Shown: positions 17,103-25,621, counted from the stretch's first letter. The stretch: 64,000 nucleotides of DNA from Nonomuraea sp. NBC_00507 (GCF_036013525.1 NZ_CP107853.1:2542001-2606000); one strand, 5' to 3'. Notes: generated from the sequence alone by a model not told the origin. Translations and numbers: made by a program.

Positions 17103-19448
17103 ATGGCTCTGCAGGACGAGCGGCCGCCTGCCGCGCCAGGGCTCACGCACCCCCTCATCAACGGCAAACTGCTGGTCCCGCCGGTCCGTCCGGGCACCGT
17201 CGGCAGGGGCAGGCTGACCACGCTGCTCGACGACGACTCCCAGCGCCTGGCCGTCGTGGTCGCGCCCGCTGGATGGGGGAAGACCACCCTGCTCGCCGAC
17301 TGGGCCCGGCGAATCGCCCCCGCGGGCGGCACCACCGTCGCGTGGCTCACGCTGGACGACTCCGACGATGAGCCGCACCGGTTCTGGACCTACCTGATTT
17401 CGGCCCTGCGGACGGTGAGCCCGGCGCTGGGCGGCGCGGGGCTGGGCGGTGCGGCGCTGGGCGGTGCAGGGCTGGGCGGTGCGGCGCTGAAGGCCTTACG
17501 GGTGACCGAGGTCGACCCGCTCGAGGTGGCCGTGCCCACCCTGCTCAACGACCTCGAAGCGATGACCGGGCGGCACGCTCTCGTCCTCGACGACTACCAC
17601 GTGCTCCGGGACCGGCGGATCCACGAGGCCGTCGAGTTCTTTCTCAGCTACCTGCCGCCCTCCCTTCGCCTGATCGTCGCCTCCCGGCTGGACCCGGCGC
17701 TGCCGCTGGCCCGGCTCAGGGCCGGCGGAGAGCTGGCCGAGATCCGGGCGGCAGGGCTGCGCTTCACCGGCGACGAGGCGACCGGCCTGGTCAGCGGGGT
17801 GGCAGGCGACGCCCTCGACACCGATGGGGTCGCTGCCCTGGTCCACAGGACCGAAGGCTGGGCCGCCGGGATCAAGCTGATGGCGCTGGCGATCCGGGCC
17901 GCCCCGAGCCCTCCGGCCGGCGTGGACACGCTCGGCGGCGACGACCGGCACGTCATCGACTATCTCACCAGCGAAGTGCTCGACGGCCTGCCCGCCGGGC
18001 AGCGCGACTTCCTGCTCCGCACATCCGTGCTCGATCAGCTGTGCGGGCCGCTGTGTGACACCGTCCTGGAACGTGCCGACTCCCAACTGGTGCTGGCCGA
18101 GTTGGAACGGGCCGATCTGTTCCTCGTCGCGCTGGACTCCCAGCGGTTCTGGTACCGCTATCACCGGCTGTTCCGCGAAGCTCTCCGGCGCGAGCTGGCC
18201 ACAGCGGCTCCCGAGGCCGGGCCGCAGCTCCTGAGCCGGGCCGCCCGGTGGCATGCCGACGCCGGAGACCAGGAGCAGGCGATCCGCTACCTGATCGCGG
18301 CCGGTGACCAGCACGGTGCGGCGGAGCTGCTGGCCGCCGCCGACGACGACTTCCTTGCCCGCGGCGCGATCGGCGCCTACCTGCGGCTCGGTGACAGCCT
18401 CGACGCAGAGGCCGTACGGGCCAATCCGAGGCTGGGCATCTCGCTCGCGTCGGCCGCGGGCTTGACCGGCCGCCTCCACCGCGTGGCCCCGCTGCTCGAC
18501 ACCGCCGAGGCCGCAATGACCGCCGGCACCGCCCCTCCAGCCGGATGGCGGTCGGGGCAGGCGGCGGCGATGACGCTGCGAGCCGTGTACGCCCAGGACG
18601 GCTGGACTCCAGAGGAACTGCTCGCCATGGCCCGCCGTTCCGTCGACCTGGAGGTGGACCCGGGGATTCCCGGGTGGGTGATCTCCCGGATCGCTCTCGG
18701 GAGCGTCCTGTCCGGCACAGGTCATCACGATGACGCGGCGCGGGTGCTGGCGCAGGCGGTGGAACGGGCGGCGGTGGCCGGCCTGCCCGCGTTCATCCGG
18801 CTCCAGGCCACCGGCCTGCTCGCCATCGCTCTGTCGAACGGAGGCGATACTGAGCACGTACGCGTGCTGTTGCGAGGCGTGCTGCCCGAGGTCGCGGCGA
18901 TCGAGGCCGAGCTCGGGGAGGCCGCCGCGCCGGCGGTGGTCTTCCTGCGGCTGGCCGAGGGCGTCGTCGCCCATCGCGACGGGCAGCTCATCCGGGCGCG
19001 GGATCTGCTGCGCCACGCCGTGGACCTGGCCCAGATCACCGGTCATCCCACCCAGGTCGTACGGGCCCTGGTCACCCTGGCGGAGCTGGAACTGGCCTGC
19101 GGGGACCGCCGGGCGGCGTCGGCCGCTCTGTCCGAGGCCGACGAGGCGGCGCGGAGCGGGCCGGTGTTCCCCGCGGCGGCCGCCGCCCTCACCGAGACGC
19201 GCCTGCGGGTTGGGCGGGGTACAACGGCCATGACCAGCCGGGCCGGCAGGCCGGCGGAACCGCTCACCGACCGGGAGCACTCCATCCTGCGTGCTCTGTG
19301 CGGTCCGCTGAGCCAGCGGGAGATCGGCGCGGAGCTCTACCTGTCGATGAACACGGTGAAGGGCTACAGCAAGAGCCTGTACCGCAAACTCGACGTCACC
19401 TCCCGCGCCGAAGCCGTCCAACGCGGGCGCGACCTCGGGCTGATCTGA
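17103..19448 (+). CDS. MalT-like (LAL-type) LuxR regulator
   Basis: The 781-residue product has a STAND-type NTPase (Walker A APAGWGKTT at 54-62, ALVLDDYHVL as Walker B), a TPR-like middle with SQRFWYRYHRLFREALR, and a C-terminal LuxR helix-turn-helix (about 720-775; LSQREIGAELYLSMNTVKGY). ATG 17103 follows GGAGG. A tandem repeat encoding GLGGA/ALGGA units (about residues 108-129) is inserted after the Walker region. It lies upstream of a small gene and an acyltransferase-like gene, with paired inverted repeats in between, and may activate them. Confidence 0.9.
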   Translation: MALQDERPPAAPGLTHPLINGKLLVPPVRPGTVGRGRLTTLLDDDSQRLAVVVAPAGWGKTTLLADWARRIAPAGGTTVAWLTLDDSDDEPHRFWTYLISALRTVSPALGGAGLGGAALGGAGLGGAALKALRVTEVDPLEVAVPTLLNDLEAMTGRHALVLDDYHVLRDRRIHEAVEFFLSYLPPSLRLIVASRLDPALPLARLRAGGELAEIRAAGLRFTGDEATGLVSGVAGDALDTDGVAALVHRTEGWAAGIKLMALAIRAAPSPPAGVDTLGGDDRHVIDYLTSEVLDGLPAGQRDFLLRTSVLDQLCGPLCDTVLERADSQLVLAELERADLFLVALDSQRFWYRYHRLFREALRRELATAAPEAGPQLLSRAARWHADAGDQEQAIRYLIAAGDQHGAAELLAAADDDFLARGAIGAYLRLGDSLDAEAVRANPRLGISLASAAGLTGRLHRVAPLLDTAEAAMTAGTAPPAGWRSGQAAAMTLRAVYAQDGWTPEELLAMARRSVDLEVDPGIPGWVISRIALGSVLSGTGHHDDAARVLAQAVERAAVAGLPAFIRLQATGLLAIALSNGGDTEHVRVLLRGVLPEVAAIEAELGEAAAPAVVFLRLAEGVVAHRDGQLIRARDLLRHAVDLAQITGHPTQVVRALVTLAELELACGDRRAASAALSEADEAARSGPVFPAAAAALTETRLRVGRGTTAMTSRAGRPAEPLTDREHSILRALCGPLSQREIGAELYLSMNTVKGYSKSLYRKLDVTSRAEAVQRGRDLGLI
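17424..17489 (+). repeat. Four tandem 15-bp repeats within the LuxR regulator
   Basis: Units of the type GCGCTGGGCGGTGCG keep the frame and encode alternating GLGGA and ALGGA pentapeptides. In-frame expansion or contraction by slippage is expected; the function of the loop is unknown. Confidence 0.75.
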
Positions 19449-19462
19449 CGCGGCTGCGCGCT

Positions 19463-19491
19463 CCACCCTGGGTGGTCCACCCCCTGGGTGG
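19463..19491. promoter_or_regulatory. Tandem inverted repeats after the LuxR regulator
   Basis: CCACCC-T-GGGTGG (19463-19475) and CCACCC-CCT-GGGTGG (19477-19491) lie between the LAL regulator and the 78-residue gene. They may be its binding sites or form a terminator; there is no T-run. Confidence 0.45.
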
Positions 19492-19547
19492 TGTGCTCTC
19501 CCCCCGTTGCCCGCGATGCTTCGCGCCAGACGACGAAAGGGCGCGAC

Positions 19548-19784
19548 ATGACGACGAACTACAGGGTGGAGGTCCGCGGGGTTCTCCCGAGCGGCCTCAA
19601 CGACGAACTACGCCGCCGGTTCAGTGCGGTGGTCGTCCAGTCGGACGGCGACCGCACGGTGATCCCGAGCATGGCCGTCGACCAGGCCGCGCTGCGGGCC
19701 GTACTCGATCTGCTGTGGGACGTGGACGGTGAGCTGCTGCTCGTCAAGGCCATCCCGTCAGACGCGGAGCGGAGGAACCCATGA
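19548..19784 (+). CDS. Small protein, unknown
   Basis: The 78-residue, acidic, soluble product (RVEVRGVLPSGLNDELRRRF, VIPSMAVDQAALRAVLDLLW) has an alternating strand-helix pattern suggestive of a small alpha/beta fold. GAAAGG precedes ATG 19548. Its stop overlaps the start of the next gene (ATGA), so it is translationally coupled to the nitrilase-fold membrane protein and may be an accessory subunit or regulator of it. No family recognised. Confidence 0.7.
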   Translation: MTTNYRVEVRGVLPSGLNDELRRRFSAVVVQSDGDRTVIPSMAVDQAALRAVLDLLWDVDGELLLVKAIPSDAERRNP

Positions 19785-21322
19785 GATCGTGGCTCTGGCT
19801 GCTGGCCGGTGCGGCCCTGCTGCCGTTCACCTTTCTGCAGACCACCATTCCGCTGGCCGCGTGGGTGGCGCCGGTGCTGCTGCTGCGTTTCACCCGGACC
19901 ACCCGGGCCCGATGGGCGCTGCCGGCTCTTGCCGTCGCGATGGCCGTCGGTGCCGCGATCAGCTTCCGGGGAGCCTTGCCAGGTGACCGGATCGCGATCA
20001 TCGCGGCCGGCGCCGGCGTGCTCGGCGTCGTGCCGTACGCGCTGGACGGGCTGCTCGGCCGCCGGCTGAGCGGGCTGCCCCGCACCCTCGTCTTCCCGGC
20101 GGCCGACGTCGCGGTGGGATTTCTATTCAGCACCGGCGATATGGGCACCATGGGGCATCAGGCGGGCACCCAGGTGGGAAACCTGCCGCTGCTGCAGTCG
20201 GTGTCGGTGACCGGCCTGTGGGGGCTCGCGTTCCTGATGGCCTGGACCGCACCCGTGTGCAACGAGCTGTGGGAACGCGGCTTCGACCTGCGGGCCGCCG
20301 GCCGGAGCGCTGTCATCTGGGTCTCCAGCCTGGCCGCCGTCCTGCTGCTGGGCGGGGCGCGGCTGGCGTTCGACCCACCGACCGGATCGACCGTCCGGGT
20401 GGCCGCACTGGCGCCGAACCGGGCAGCCGACGACGCGGCTGCGGCCGCCCGCATCAAGGCTGGGCCGCGTAGCGCGGCGGAACGAGCGGAGCTGCGACGA
20501 CGCTACTACGCCCCGGCGCTCGACGACCTGCTCGACCGTACGGTGACGGCCGCCCGATCGGGAGCCAGAATCGTCACGTGGTCCGAGGCCGCGGCCTACG
20601 ACTTCGTCGAGGACGGCGCAGCGGTGGTCGAACGAGCGCAGGCGGTCGCCCGAGCGGAACGGATCTACCTCCAGATCGGCGTGGTCTTCCTGCTGCCCAG
20701 AGAGCGGAGCCCCAACGTCGAGATCCGCGCCATCATGATCGACCCCGCGGGCGCGGTCGTCTGGAACTACCTCAAGACGTCCACGCCCCTCAGTGACGGC
20801 AATGTGCCCGGCCCCGGGGTGGTGCCCACCATAGACACCCCGTACGGCCGGCTGGCGACCGCCATCTGCTTCGACGCCAACTTCATGCCGCTGATCCGGC
20901 AGGCCGGGCAGGCCGGGGCCGACATCCTGCTCCTGCCCTCCAGCGACTGGGCACAGGTCACCGACGCGCTCGCGCAGCAGGCCGTCCTACGCGGCGTGGA
21001 GAACGGGATGAGCGTCGTCCGGCCCGCTCGGCGCGGGACCTCCATGGCCGTCGACCATCAGGGCCGGATGATCGGGTACGAGGCGAGCTGGTTCACCGGC
21101 GACGCCCGCACCACCGACCACACGATGATGGTCACGGTGCCCATCCACGGACGGCCCACCCCGTACAGCCAGTGGGTGGGCGACGCCGTCGCCTGGCTCT
21201 GCCTCACCGGCCTGCTCGCGATGACGGTCGTGGCAGCCGTCCGCCGGTTCCGCCGGCCGGCCACCGCAGAGCCCGACAGGGCCACGGAACCCCGCTCTGC
21301 TGGGCTAGTTTCACCGGGGTAA
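19781..21322 (+). CDS. Apolipoprotein N-acyltransferase-like nitrilase membrane protein
   Basis: The 513-residue product has about six N-terminal membrane helices, a nitrilase-superfamily domain (about 205-470) and a final membrane helix. This is the layout of Lnt, which transfers an acyl chain to the N-terminal Cys of lipoproteins. The catalytic triad is visible: Glu in TWSEAAAY, Lys in YLKTSTPL and Cys in ICFDANF. The sequence is divergent from housekeeping Lnt and its placement under a LuxR regulator suggests a dedicated or different substrate; this is inference. Confidence 0.8.
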   Translation: MRSWLWLLAGAALLPFTFLQTTIPLAAWVAPVLLLRFTRTTRARWALPALAVAMAVGAAISFRGALPGDRIAIIAAGAGVLGVVPYALDGLLGRRLSGLPRTLVFPAADVAVGFLFSTGDMGTMGHQAGTQVGNLPLLQSVSVTGLWGLAFLMAWTAPVCNELWERGFDLRAAGRSAVIWVSSLAAVLLLGGARLAFDPPTGSTVRVAALAPNRAADDAAAAARIKAGPRSAAERAELRRRYYAPALDDLLDRTVTAARSGARIVTWSEAAAYDFVEDGAAVVERAQAVARAERIYLQIGVVFLLPRERSPNVEIRAIMIDPAGAVVWNYLKTSTPLSDGNVPGPGVVPTIDTPYGRLATAICFDANFMPLIRQAGQAGADILLLPSSDWAQVTDALAQQAVLRGVENGMSVVRPARRGTSMAVDHQGRMIGYEASWFTGDARTTDHTMMVTVPIHGRPTPYSQWVGDAVAWLCLTGLLAMTVVAAVRRFRRPATAEPDRATEPRSAGLVSPG

Positions 21323-22003
21323 TGACACCGCCGCCCGCTCGACGGCAGCGAACGGGCTGACGTCGAGCCACCGCGGCAGCGCCCGGCAGGCGGCGGGGTC
21401 ACCGCTCAGGTGCAGTGCCGCACCGCGGAGCGCCGCCGACCAGCTCATGTCGCCCATCCAGATGCGGGTGAGGGTCGCTACCTCGGTCTCCAGCCACACG
21501 CTGACCGGGAAGCCCGGGTCGGTGTCGCACACGTCGGCGCCGCCGGACCGGGAGAGCACCAGCCACCATCGCTGCTGCCCGGTCGGCGCGTCCCGGAAGT
21601 GGAGTTGCACCGTGGCCGCTCGCTCGGGCATGCAGGCCGGCTGCGACTGCCGTTTGATGTCGAGCATCAGCAGGACGGGGTCGAACTCGTCCGGGCGCAG
21701 CTCGTGCATCCAGCGCACGCCCCACGCGCCTATCTGCTCCAGCAGCGGCTGCAGCTCCAGCCCGGCCGGGGTGAGCCGGTAGCGGGGCTCGCCGTCGATG
21801 AGCTGGCGCTGCACGAGACCGGCCCGCTGCAGCTCGCGTAGCCGCGCCGCGAGCAGCGACGGCGACATCCGGGGGAGGCCGCGGGCGATGGCGTTGAACC
21901 GGTCCTCACCCCAAAGCAGCTCGCGGATGACGAGCAGTGTCCAGCGTTCGGCAAGGATCTCGGCGGCCCGGGCGACCGGGCAGTACTGGCCGTAGCGTTT
22001 CAT
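21311..22003 (-). CDS. HxlR-family regulator with SCP2-like C-terminal domain
   Basis: The 230-residue product has an HxlR winged helix at about 5-95 (YCPVARAAEILAERWTLLVI, GLPRMSPSLLAARLRELQRA) and a C-terminal sterol-carrier-like domain, as in many actinomycete HxlR proteins. ATG 22003 follows an excellent GGGAGGTGGAG. It is divergent from a DsrE-like gene and probably regulates it. The 3' end overlaps the acyltransferase-like gene by 12 bases, tail to tail. Confidence 0.88.
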   Translation of the reverse strand: MKRYGQYCPVARAAEILAERWTLLVIRELLWGEDRFNAIARGLPRMSPSLLAARLRELQRAGLVQRQLIDGEPRYRLTPAGLELQPLLEQIGAWGVRWMHELRPDEFDPVLLMLDIKRQSQPACMPERAATVQLHFRDAPTGQQRWWLVLSRSGGADVCDTDPGFPVSVWLETEVATLTRIWMGDMSWSAALRGAALHLSGDPAACRALPRWLDVSPFAAVERAAVSLPR

Positions 22004-22119
22004 GGCTCCACCTCCCGGCGGGGCCCAGCCCTCGCCACTACAAAAAAAGTACTGGGCCGATGGTCTTACGTCACGCAATCTCATTGACGAAGGGGAAAGC
22101 ACATCCGAGGAGGAGTGAT

Positions 22120-22482
22120 ATGTCCGGAAAAGCAGTTATCAGCCTGACCACCGGCCTGGAGGACCCTGAGCGGGTCACCGTGGCGTTCCTGGTCGCGGTC
22201 GGCGCGGCCGAGGAAGGCCGGCCGACGCTGATGTTCCTGACCAAGGAGGCGGTCCGGCTGGCGTTGCACGGCGTCGCCACCGGAGTGGCCTGCAACGGCT
22301 GCCCGCCGCTGCCCGATCTGCTCCAGCGGTACCAGAATGCGGGTGGAACGTTCCTGGTCTGCCCGGTCTGCTTCAACGCCAAGGGCCTCGACGAGACCCA
22401 GCTGATCAAGTCCGCCGAGATCGGCGGCACGGTGCCGATGTGGCGTTGGATCGGCGACGGAGCGACGACGTTCAGCTACTGA
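22120..22482 (+). CDS. DsrE-family small protein
   Basis: The 120-residue product has the DsrE/DsrF-like alpha/beta fold: VISLTTGLEDPERVTVAFLVAV, PTLMFLTKEAV and the cysteine-containing VACNGCPPLPDLL and LVCPVCFNAKGLDE. Family members handle sulfur as persulfides; the CPVC pair and CNGC could serve that role. GAGGAGGAG precedes the ATG. The divergent HxlR regulator shares its 116-base promoter region. Confidence 0.85.
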   Translation: MSGKAVISLTTGLEDPERVTVAFLVAVGAAEEGRPTLMFLTKEAVRLALHGVATGVACNGCPPLPDLLQRYQNAGGTFLVCPVCFNAKGLDETQLIKSAEIGGTVPMWRWIGDGATTFSY

Positions 22483-22511
22483 CCGGGCAGCGCACATCTC
22501 CTCGCCATATT

Positions 22512-22550
22512 CGTAAGGCGGCTTGCGATAATTCCGTAAGGCACCTTACG
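22512..22550. promoter_or_regulatory. Tandem operators before the double-Phd gene
   Basis: Perfect CGTAAGG-CA-CCTTACG (22535-22550) and a near copy, CGTAAG-GCGG-CTTGCG (22512-22527), are spaced 23 bases start to start, about two helical turns. A -10-like TACGAT (22547-22552) overlaps the proximal site and ends six bases before ATG 22559, so the message is probably leaderless and autorepressed, as is usual for antitoxin promoters. Confidence 0.65.
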
Positions 22551-22558
22551 ATCTTCGG

Positions 22559-23107
22559 ATGATCAACGCAGAACGGCCGTCGTACGACCAGCTCGTAGCG
22601 CTGCTCGGCGTCCCCTTCTCCGTCGAAGACGCCCGCGCCCGCTGGGGCTCGCTCGTGGAGGAGGCCAAGAACGGCAGAACCATCATGATCACCCGCGAGC
22701 GCTGGCAGTGGGCCGGGCTGGTGCCGTTGTCGAAAGTGGGCGGGGTGTGGAGCGGCCTGCCCCTCGTGCCGGTGTCGACGGCGCGGTCCAAGCTCGGCGA
22801 TCTCATCCGCCAGGTCGCCGACCCCTACGGGGAGCCCGTGCTTCTGGGTCGCCACCGCAACCCGGTCGCCGGCCTGGTCGCGGCCCATGTCCTGCTGGAC
22901 AAGGCCGCTCCCTCGGACCATCCGGCCGCCGACGCACTGCTGGTCGGCGGCCACACGATTGCGCTCTCCCGCGATCCCGTGGAGGGGCTCGTCCTGGCCG
23001 TCGCCCGCGATAAGGACGGCGCCGAGGTCTCGGCCGGGGCCGGGCGCAACGCCCGTGAAGCGCTGCGCGCCCTCGCCGAGCCGCCGCCATGGCGTCAGCC
23101 GGGCTGA
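22559..23107 (+). CDS. Tandem Phd/YefM antitoxin-like protein
   Basis: The 182-residue product contains two Phd/YefM-type DNA-binding modules: FSVEDARARWGSLVEEAKNG (about 19-60) and VPVSTARSKLGDLIRQVADP (about 70-115). Each has the small strand-helix-strand layout of prevent-host-death antitoxins. The C-terminal ~60 residues are unassigned. No toxin gene follows: downstream lies a broken methyltransferase. It may act as a stand-alone DNA-binding regulator of its own palindromic promoter, or its partner toxin may have been lost. Confidence 0.7.
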   Translation: MINAERPSYDQLVALLGVPFSVEDARARWGSLVEEAKNGRTIMITRERWQWAGLVPLSKVGGVWSGLPLVPVSTARSKLGDLIRQVADPYGEPVLLGRHRNPVAGLVAAHVLLDKAAPSDHPAADALLVGGHTIALSRDPVEGLVLAVARDKDGAEVSAGAGRNAREALRALAEPPPWRQPG

Positions 23108-23212
23108 CCCACGGCCGGCCGCCCGTGGCCCCAGGCGAGCCGACTCCCTCGGGCATCGGGAAACTTGACACAAACGTCCAGAAACGCGACCAAAGATCGT
23201 CAGGCTGCGACG

Positions 23213-23849
23213 ATGGAACGCGTAACTGACCTGCCCGAGAACATCGCCACAGGGCATCCTGCCTGGGATTCGACCGCAACCCAGCCCGCAGATCCGGACC
23301 AGGTGAACGACTACGACGGTTTCGCCGAGGCGTACGCGGCGGAAACATCACGCCAGCGCCGGGATGCTGGCGTTGGCCAGGCGGCGGCTCGGTGACGACG
23401 CGGCCCTGCACGTGGTCGACCTGCGTGATCCGCTGCCGTTCGCCGACGCTGCGTTCGACGACGTGGTCGCGTCGCTGGTGCTGCACTACCTGGAGGACTG
23501 GGGGCCGACGCTGGCCGAGATGCGGCGAGTGCTCAGGCCCGGCGGCCGACTGATCGCGTCGGTCAACCACCCTTTCGTGGAGCACCTGGCACAGAATCCT
23601 CGGCCCAGCTATTTCGCCACCACCAGCTATACCGACGCATGGACGTTCAACGGACAGTCCTACCCGATGACCTTCTGGACCAGGCCGTTGCAGGCGATGA
23701 CCGACGCCTTCACCACCGCCGGCTTCCGCCTTGCCGTCATCGGCGAGCCGCAGGTCGACCCGGCCGCCCGTGAGCTGTTTCCCGACGACTTCCAGGACTT
23801 CGCGGACAAGCTCGCCTTCCTGTGCTTCGTCGTCGAGGTACCGTCTTAG
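23213..23849 (+). pseudogene. SAM-dependent methyltransferase with internal deletion
   Basis: The first ~48 codons (to NDYDGFAEAYAAE) and the last ~160 codons (from SAGMLALARRRLGDD through LHYLEDWGPTLAEMRRVL) align with the intact methyltransferase at 37729-38484. About 50 codons between them, including the SAM-binding motif I (DAGCGSGP in the intact copy), are missing, and the join near 23350 shifts the frame. It cannot bind SAM and is a relic. An in-frame ATG at 23364 could still express the C-terminal part. Confidence 0.88.
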
Positions 23850-23880
23850 CTGGGCTGGCAGCGCCAGTGTCGCCGAGGAG

Positions 23881-24372
23881 CTACTCGCCGATGACGCGCA
23901 GGTTGTAGGCCGCTTTGAGGTCGGGAATCCAGTCGTCGAAGAAACGGATGCCGTGCGGCTCGCCAAGCCGATTCAGCTCATCGAGCCCGATCGACCCTTG
24001 GCTCAACCGGTCTCCGAAGTCCTTGAAGAAGAGCTCGAATCCACCCGGCGTGTACACCTCGATGATGCGTGCCGGCTCGGGTCCCGCGTTCCACATGGTG
24101 TGGGGGATCCGGCGCGGCTTCAGCACCCAGCAACCGGGAGTCGCCTTGACGACCTCGTCGCCAACCCGGGCGTGCATTTCCCCCTCGAGCACGTAGAGCC
24201 AGACATCGTTCTGGTGCACGTGTGGTGGTAGAAGAAACCCCGGCTCGAACGGCTGCTCGATGATCGAGACGGCCCCGTTCGTCTCTTCGCCGTAAAGCTT
24301 GATGACGACCCCGCTGGCGTCGTCGCCCTCGTCCCTGGCGATCAGCGTCTTGCCCTTGATGCGATCAGGCAT
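23881..24372 (-). CDS. Cupin-domain protein
   Basis: The 163-residue product has a single cupin barrel with metal-binding motif 1 at PPHVHQNDVWLYVLEGE and motif 2 at PRRIPHTMWNAG, so a mononuclear metal site with three His and one Glu is likely. Substrate unknown. It lies 15 bases downstream of a small helix-turn-helix gene on the same strand, which may regulate it. A ~30-base fragment of this gene recurs near 41302. Confidence 0.85.
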   Translation of the reverse strand: MPDRIKGKTLIARDEGDDASGVVIKLYGEETNGAVSIIEQPFEPGFLLPPHVHQNDVWLYVLEGEMHARVGDEVVKATPGCWVLKPRRIPHTMWNAGPEPARIIEVYTPGGFELFFKDFGDRLSQGSIGLDELNRLGEPHGIRFFDDWIPDLKAAYNLRVIGE

Positions 24373-24387
24373 AGCACACCCCCTTGG

Positions 24388-24678
24388 CTATCTTGCCGCG
24401 GCGGCGTAGCCGCAACCCAGCCGCTCACGGGTGAATGCATCCGCGTCCAGGGCCGCCGCCAGGCGGCGCAGCAGCGCGATGGTCGGAGTGGTGCCGCCTT
24501 CCTCGATGCACTCGATCTCATCCTCGGTCATGCCTGCTCGATCGGCGACCTCGGTCACGCTCAGGCCGAGGGCCACGCGCCGGTCGTACAGGGCCTTGCC
24601 GAAGGCCAGCGCACCGGCGCGGCGCTGGCAGCCGGCTTCCGCCGGCGGAAGCCTCAGCGCGCGGTCATCCTCCGCCAC
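24388..24678 (-). CDS. XRE-family helix-turn-helix protein
   Basis: The 96-residue product contains a classic HTH_3 domain (ALYDRRVALGLSVTEVADRA followed by GMTEDEIECIEEGGTTPTIA). It is immediately upstream of the cupin gene on the same strand; HTH plus cupin is often a single polypeptide in this family, so the pair probably works together. The ATG at 24678 lies close to the divergent tRNA promoter. Confidence 0.8.
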   Translation of the reverse strand: MAEDDRALRLPPAEAGCQRRAGALAFGKALYDRRVALGLSVTEVADRAGMTEDEIECIEEGGTTPTIALLRRLAAALDADAFTRERLGCGYAAAAR

Positions 24679-24771
24679 CCCGGCTGAGTCATCCTGCGAC
24701 GACGTTGTGGCGCGACCAGAGTCTGTCGATCGTGATATGGCCGAAAACCTCCACCTTCGCGTTCGGGATGA

Positions 24772-24777
24772 CTATGA
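24772..24777 (+). promoter_or_regulatory. -10 hexamer of tRNA-Sec copy 1
   Basis: TATGAT ends eight bases before the mature 5' end of the tRNA, so the transcript probably begins close to that end. The same hexamer precedes copy 2. Confidence 0.5.
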
Positions 24778-24785
24778 TCACGGCC

Positions 24786-24881
24786 GGAGGCGTCCAGGTG
24801 CTTGGTGGCCCTCCCGGTCTTCAACACCGGTGGCGCCGAGTATCTCGGCGTGGCGGGTTCGATTCCCGTCCGTCTCCGCCA
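24786..24881 (+). tRNA. selC: tRNA-Sec (anticodon UCA), copy 1
   Basis: A 96-base class II tRNA with encoded CCA. GGAGGCG at the 5' end pairs with CGTCTCC; the anticodon loop is CTTCAAC with TCA at 24821-24823; the long variable arm is CGCCGAG-TAT-CTCGGCG; the T arm is GGCGGG-TTCGATT-CCCGTC. Acceptor plus T stems give 13 paired positions, the selenocysteine-tRNA hallmark. It differs from copy 2 at four bases, including C instead of G after the anticodon loop adenines. Confidence 0.93.
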
Positions 24882-24902
24882 GATCACACCCCCTGGAGCG
24901 CC

Positions 24903-25343
24903 GTGAGCATCGACGAGTTGCTGGCTCGGACACGTGCCGGACTGCGTCGCCTGCTGCCTGTCGAGGCCTGGGCCGTGGCGGGCAGCGCCGATGCCTTCAT
25001 CGTGGACACGCGGCCGGAGTTTCAGCGTCGAAGCGGTGGCGAAGTGCCCGGCGCCATCGTGATCGAACGCAACCATCTGGAGTGGCGGCTTGATCCGCTC
25101 TGCGACGCGCGGATCCCCGAGGCCACCTCCGCGGACATCCAGTGGATCATCCTGTGCGACGAGGGCTACTCCTCCAGCCTCGCCGCGTCGTCCCTCAGGC
25201 AGATCGGGCTGGCGAACGCCACTGATGTGATCGGTGGCTTCCAGGCATGGACGGCGGCAGGGCTCCAGGTCATCCGCCTCGCCACCCCCACCCGCCCACG
25301 AGGTCCAGGCGAGCCCGCCCGCAGCGAGCTCACACGTGGGTGA
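24903..25343 (+). CDS. Rhodanese-like protein linked to tRNA-Sec, copy 1
   Basis: The 146-residue single rhodanese domain has active-site loop LCDEGYSSS, with Cys as expected for sulfur or selenium transfer. GTG 24903 follows GGAGCG and lies 21 bases after the tRNA. Its stop overlaps the GTG start of selB (GTGA), so the ancestral unit was tRNA-Sec, rhodanese, selB. A role in handling reduced selenium for selenocysteine synthesis is plausible from context but not shown. The product differs from copy 2 by two residues (Gln/Arg and Ser/Gly). Confidence 0.88.
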   Translation: MSIDELLARTRAGLRRLLPVEAWAVAGSADAFIVDTRPEFQRRSGGEVPGAIVIERNHLEWRLDPLCDARIPEATSADIQWIILCDEGYSSSLAASSLRQIGLANATDVIGGFQAWTAAGLQVIRLATPTRPRGPGEPARSELTRG

Positions 25344-25621
25344 TCGCGACCGCAGGTCACGTGGATCACGGCAAGTCGACCCTGATCCGGGCACTCACCG
25401 GGATGGAGCCCGACCGCTGGGCCGAAGAGCGACGCAGGGGCATGACCGTCGATCTCGGCTTCGCCTGGACCACGCTCGGGTCGGGACGGCAGTTGGCGTT
25501 CGTTGACGTTCCTGGGCATGAGCGGTTCGTCTCCAACATGCTCGCCGGTATCGGCCCGGCTCCCGCGGTCATGATCGTGAGCGCGCCACAGTGCCTCGAC
25601 ATCCCCCGGCTCTGGGGCTAA
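25340..25621 (+). pseudogene. selB: Truncated selB (selenocysteine elongation factor)
   Basis: The product begins [20 protein letters not shown] (G1 motif) and contains [16 protein letters not shown] (G2 region) and [15 protein letters not shown] (G3), a clear SelB GTPase start. After about residue 80 (APAVMIV) the sequence switches to unrelated [13 protein letters not shown] and stops. The G4 NKxD motif, domains 2-3 and the SECIS-binding winged helices are absent, so it cannot deliver Sec-tRNA. An intact selB would have to lie elsewhere. Confidence 0.9.

Larger units (their letters stand above)
24727..25354 (+). repeat. Selenocysteine module, copy 1 of a direct repeat
   Basis: About 630 bases covering promoter, tRNA-Sec, rhodanese gene and the first selB codons recur at 51351-51988 in the same orientation with only scattered differences. 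Homology starts at about the CGATC before the promoter and ends a few codons into selB. Confidence 0.85.

Noticed and set aside
17496..19466. 656-codon minus-strand frame
   Set aside because: Antisense shadow of the MalT-like regulator.
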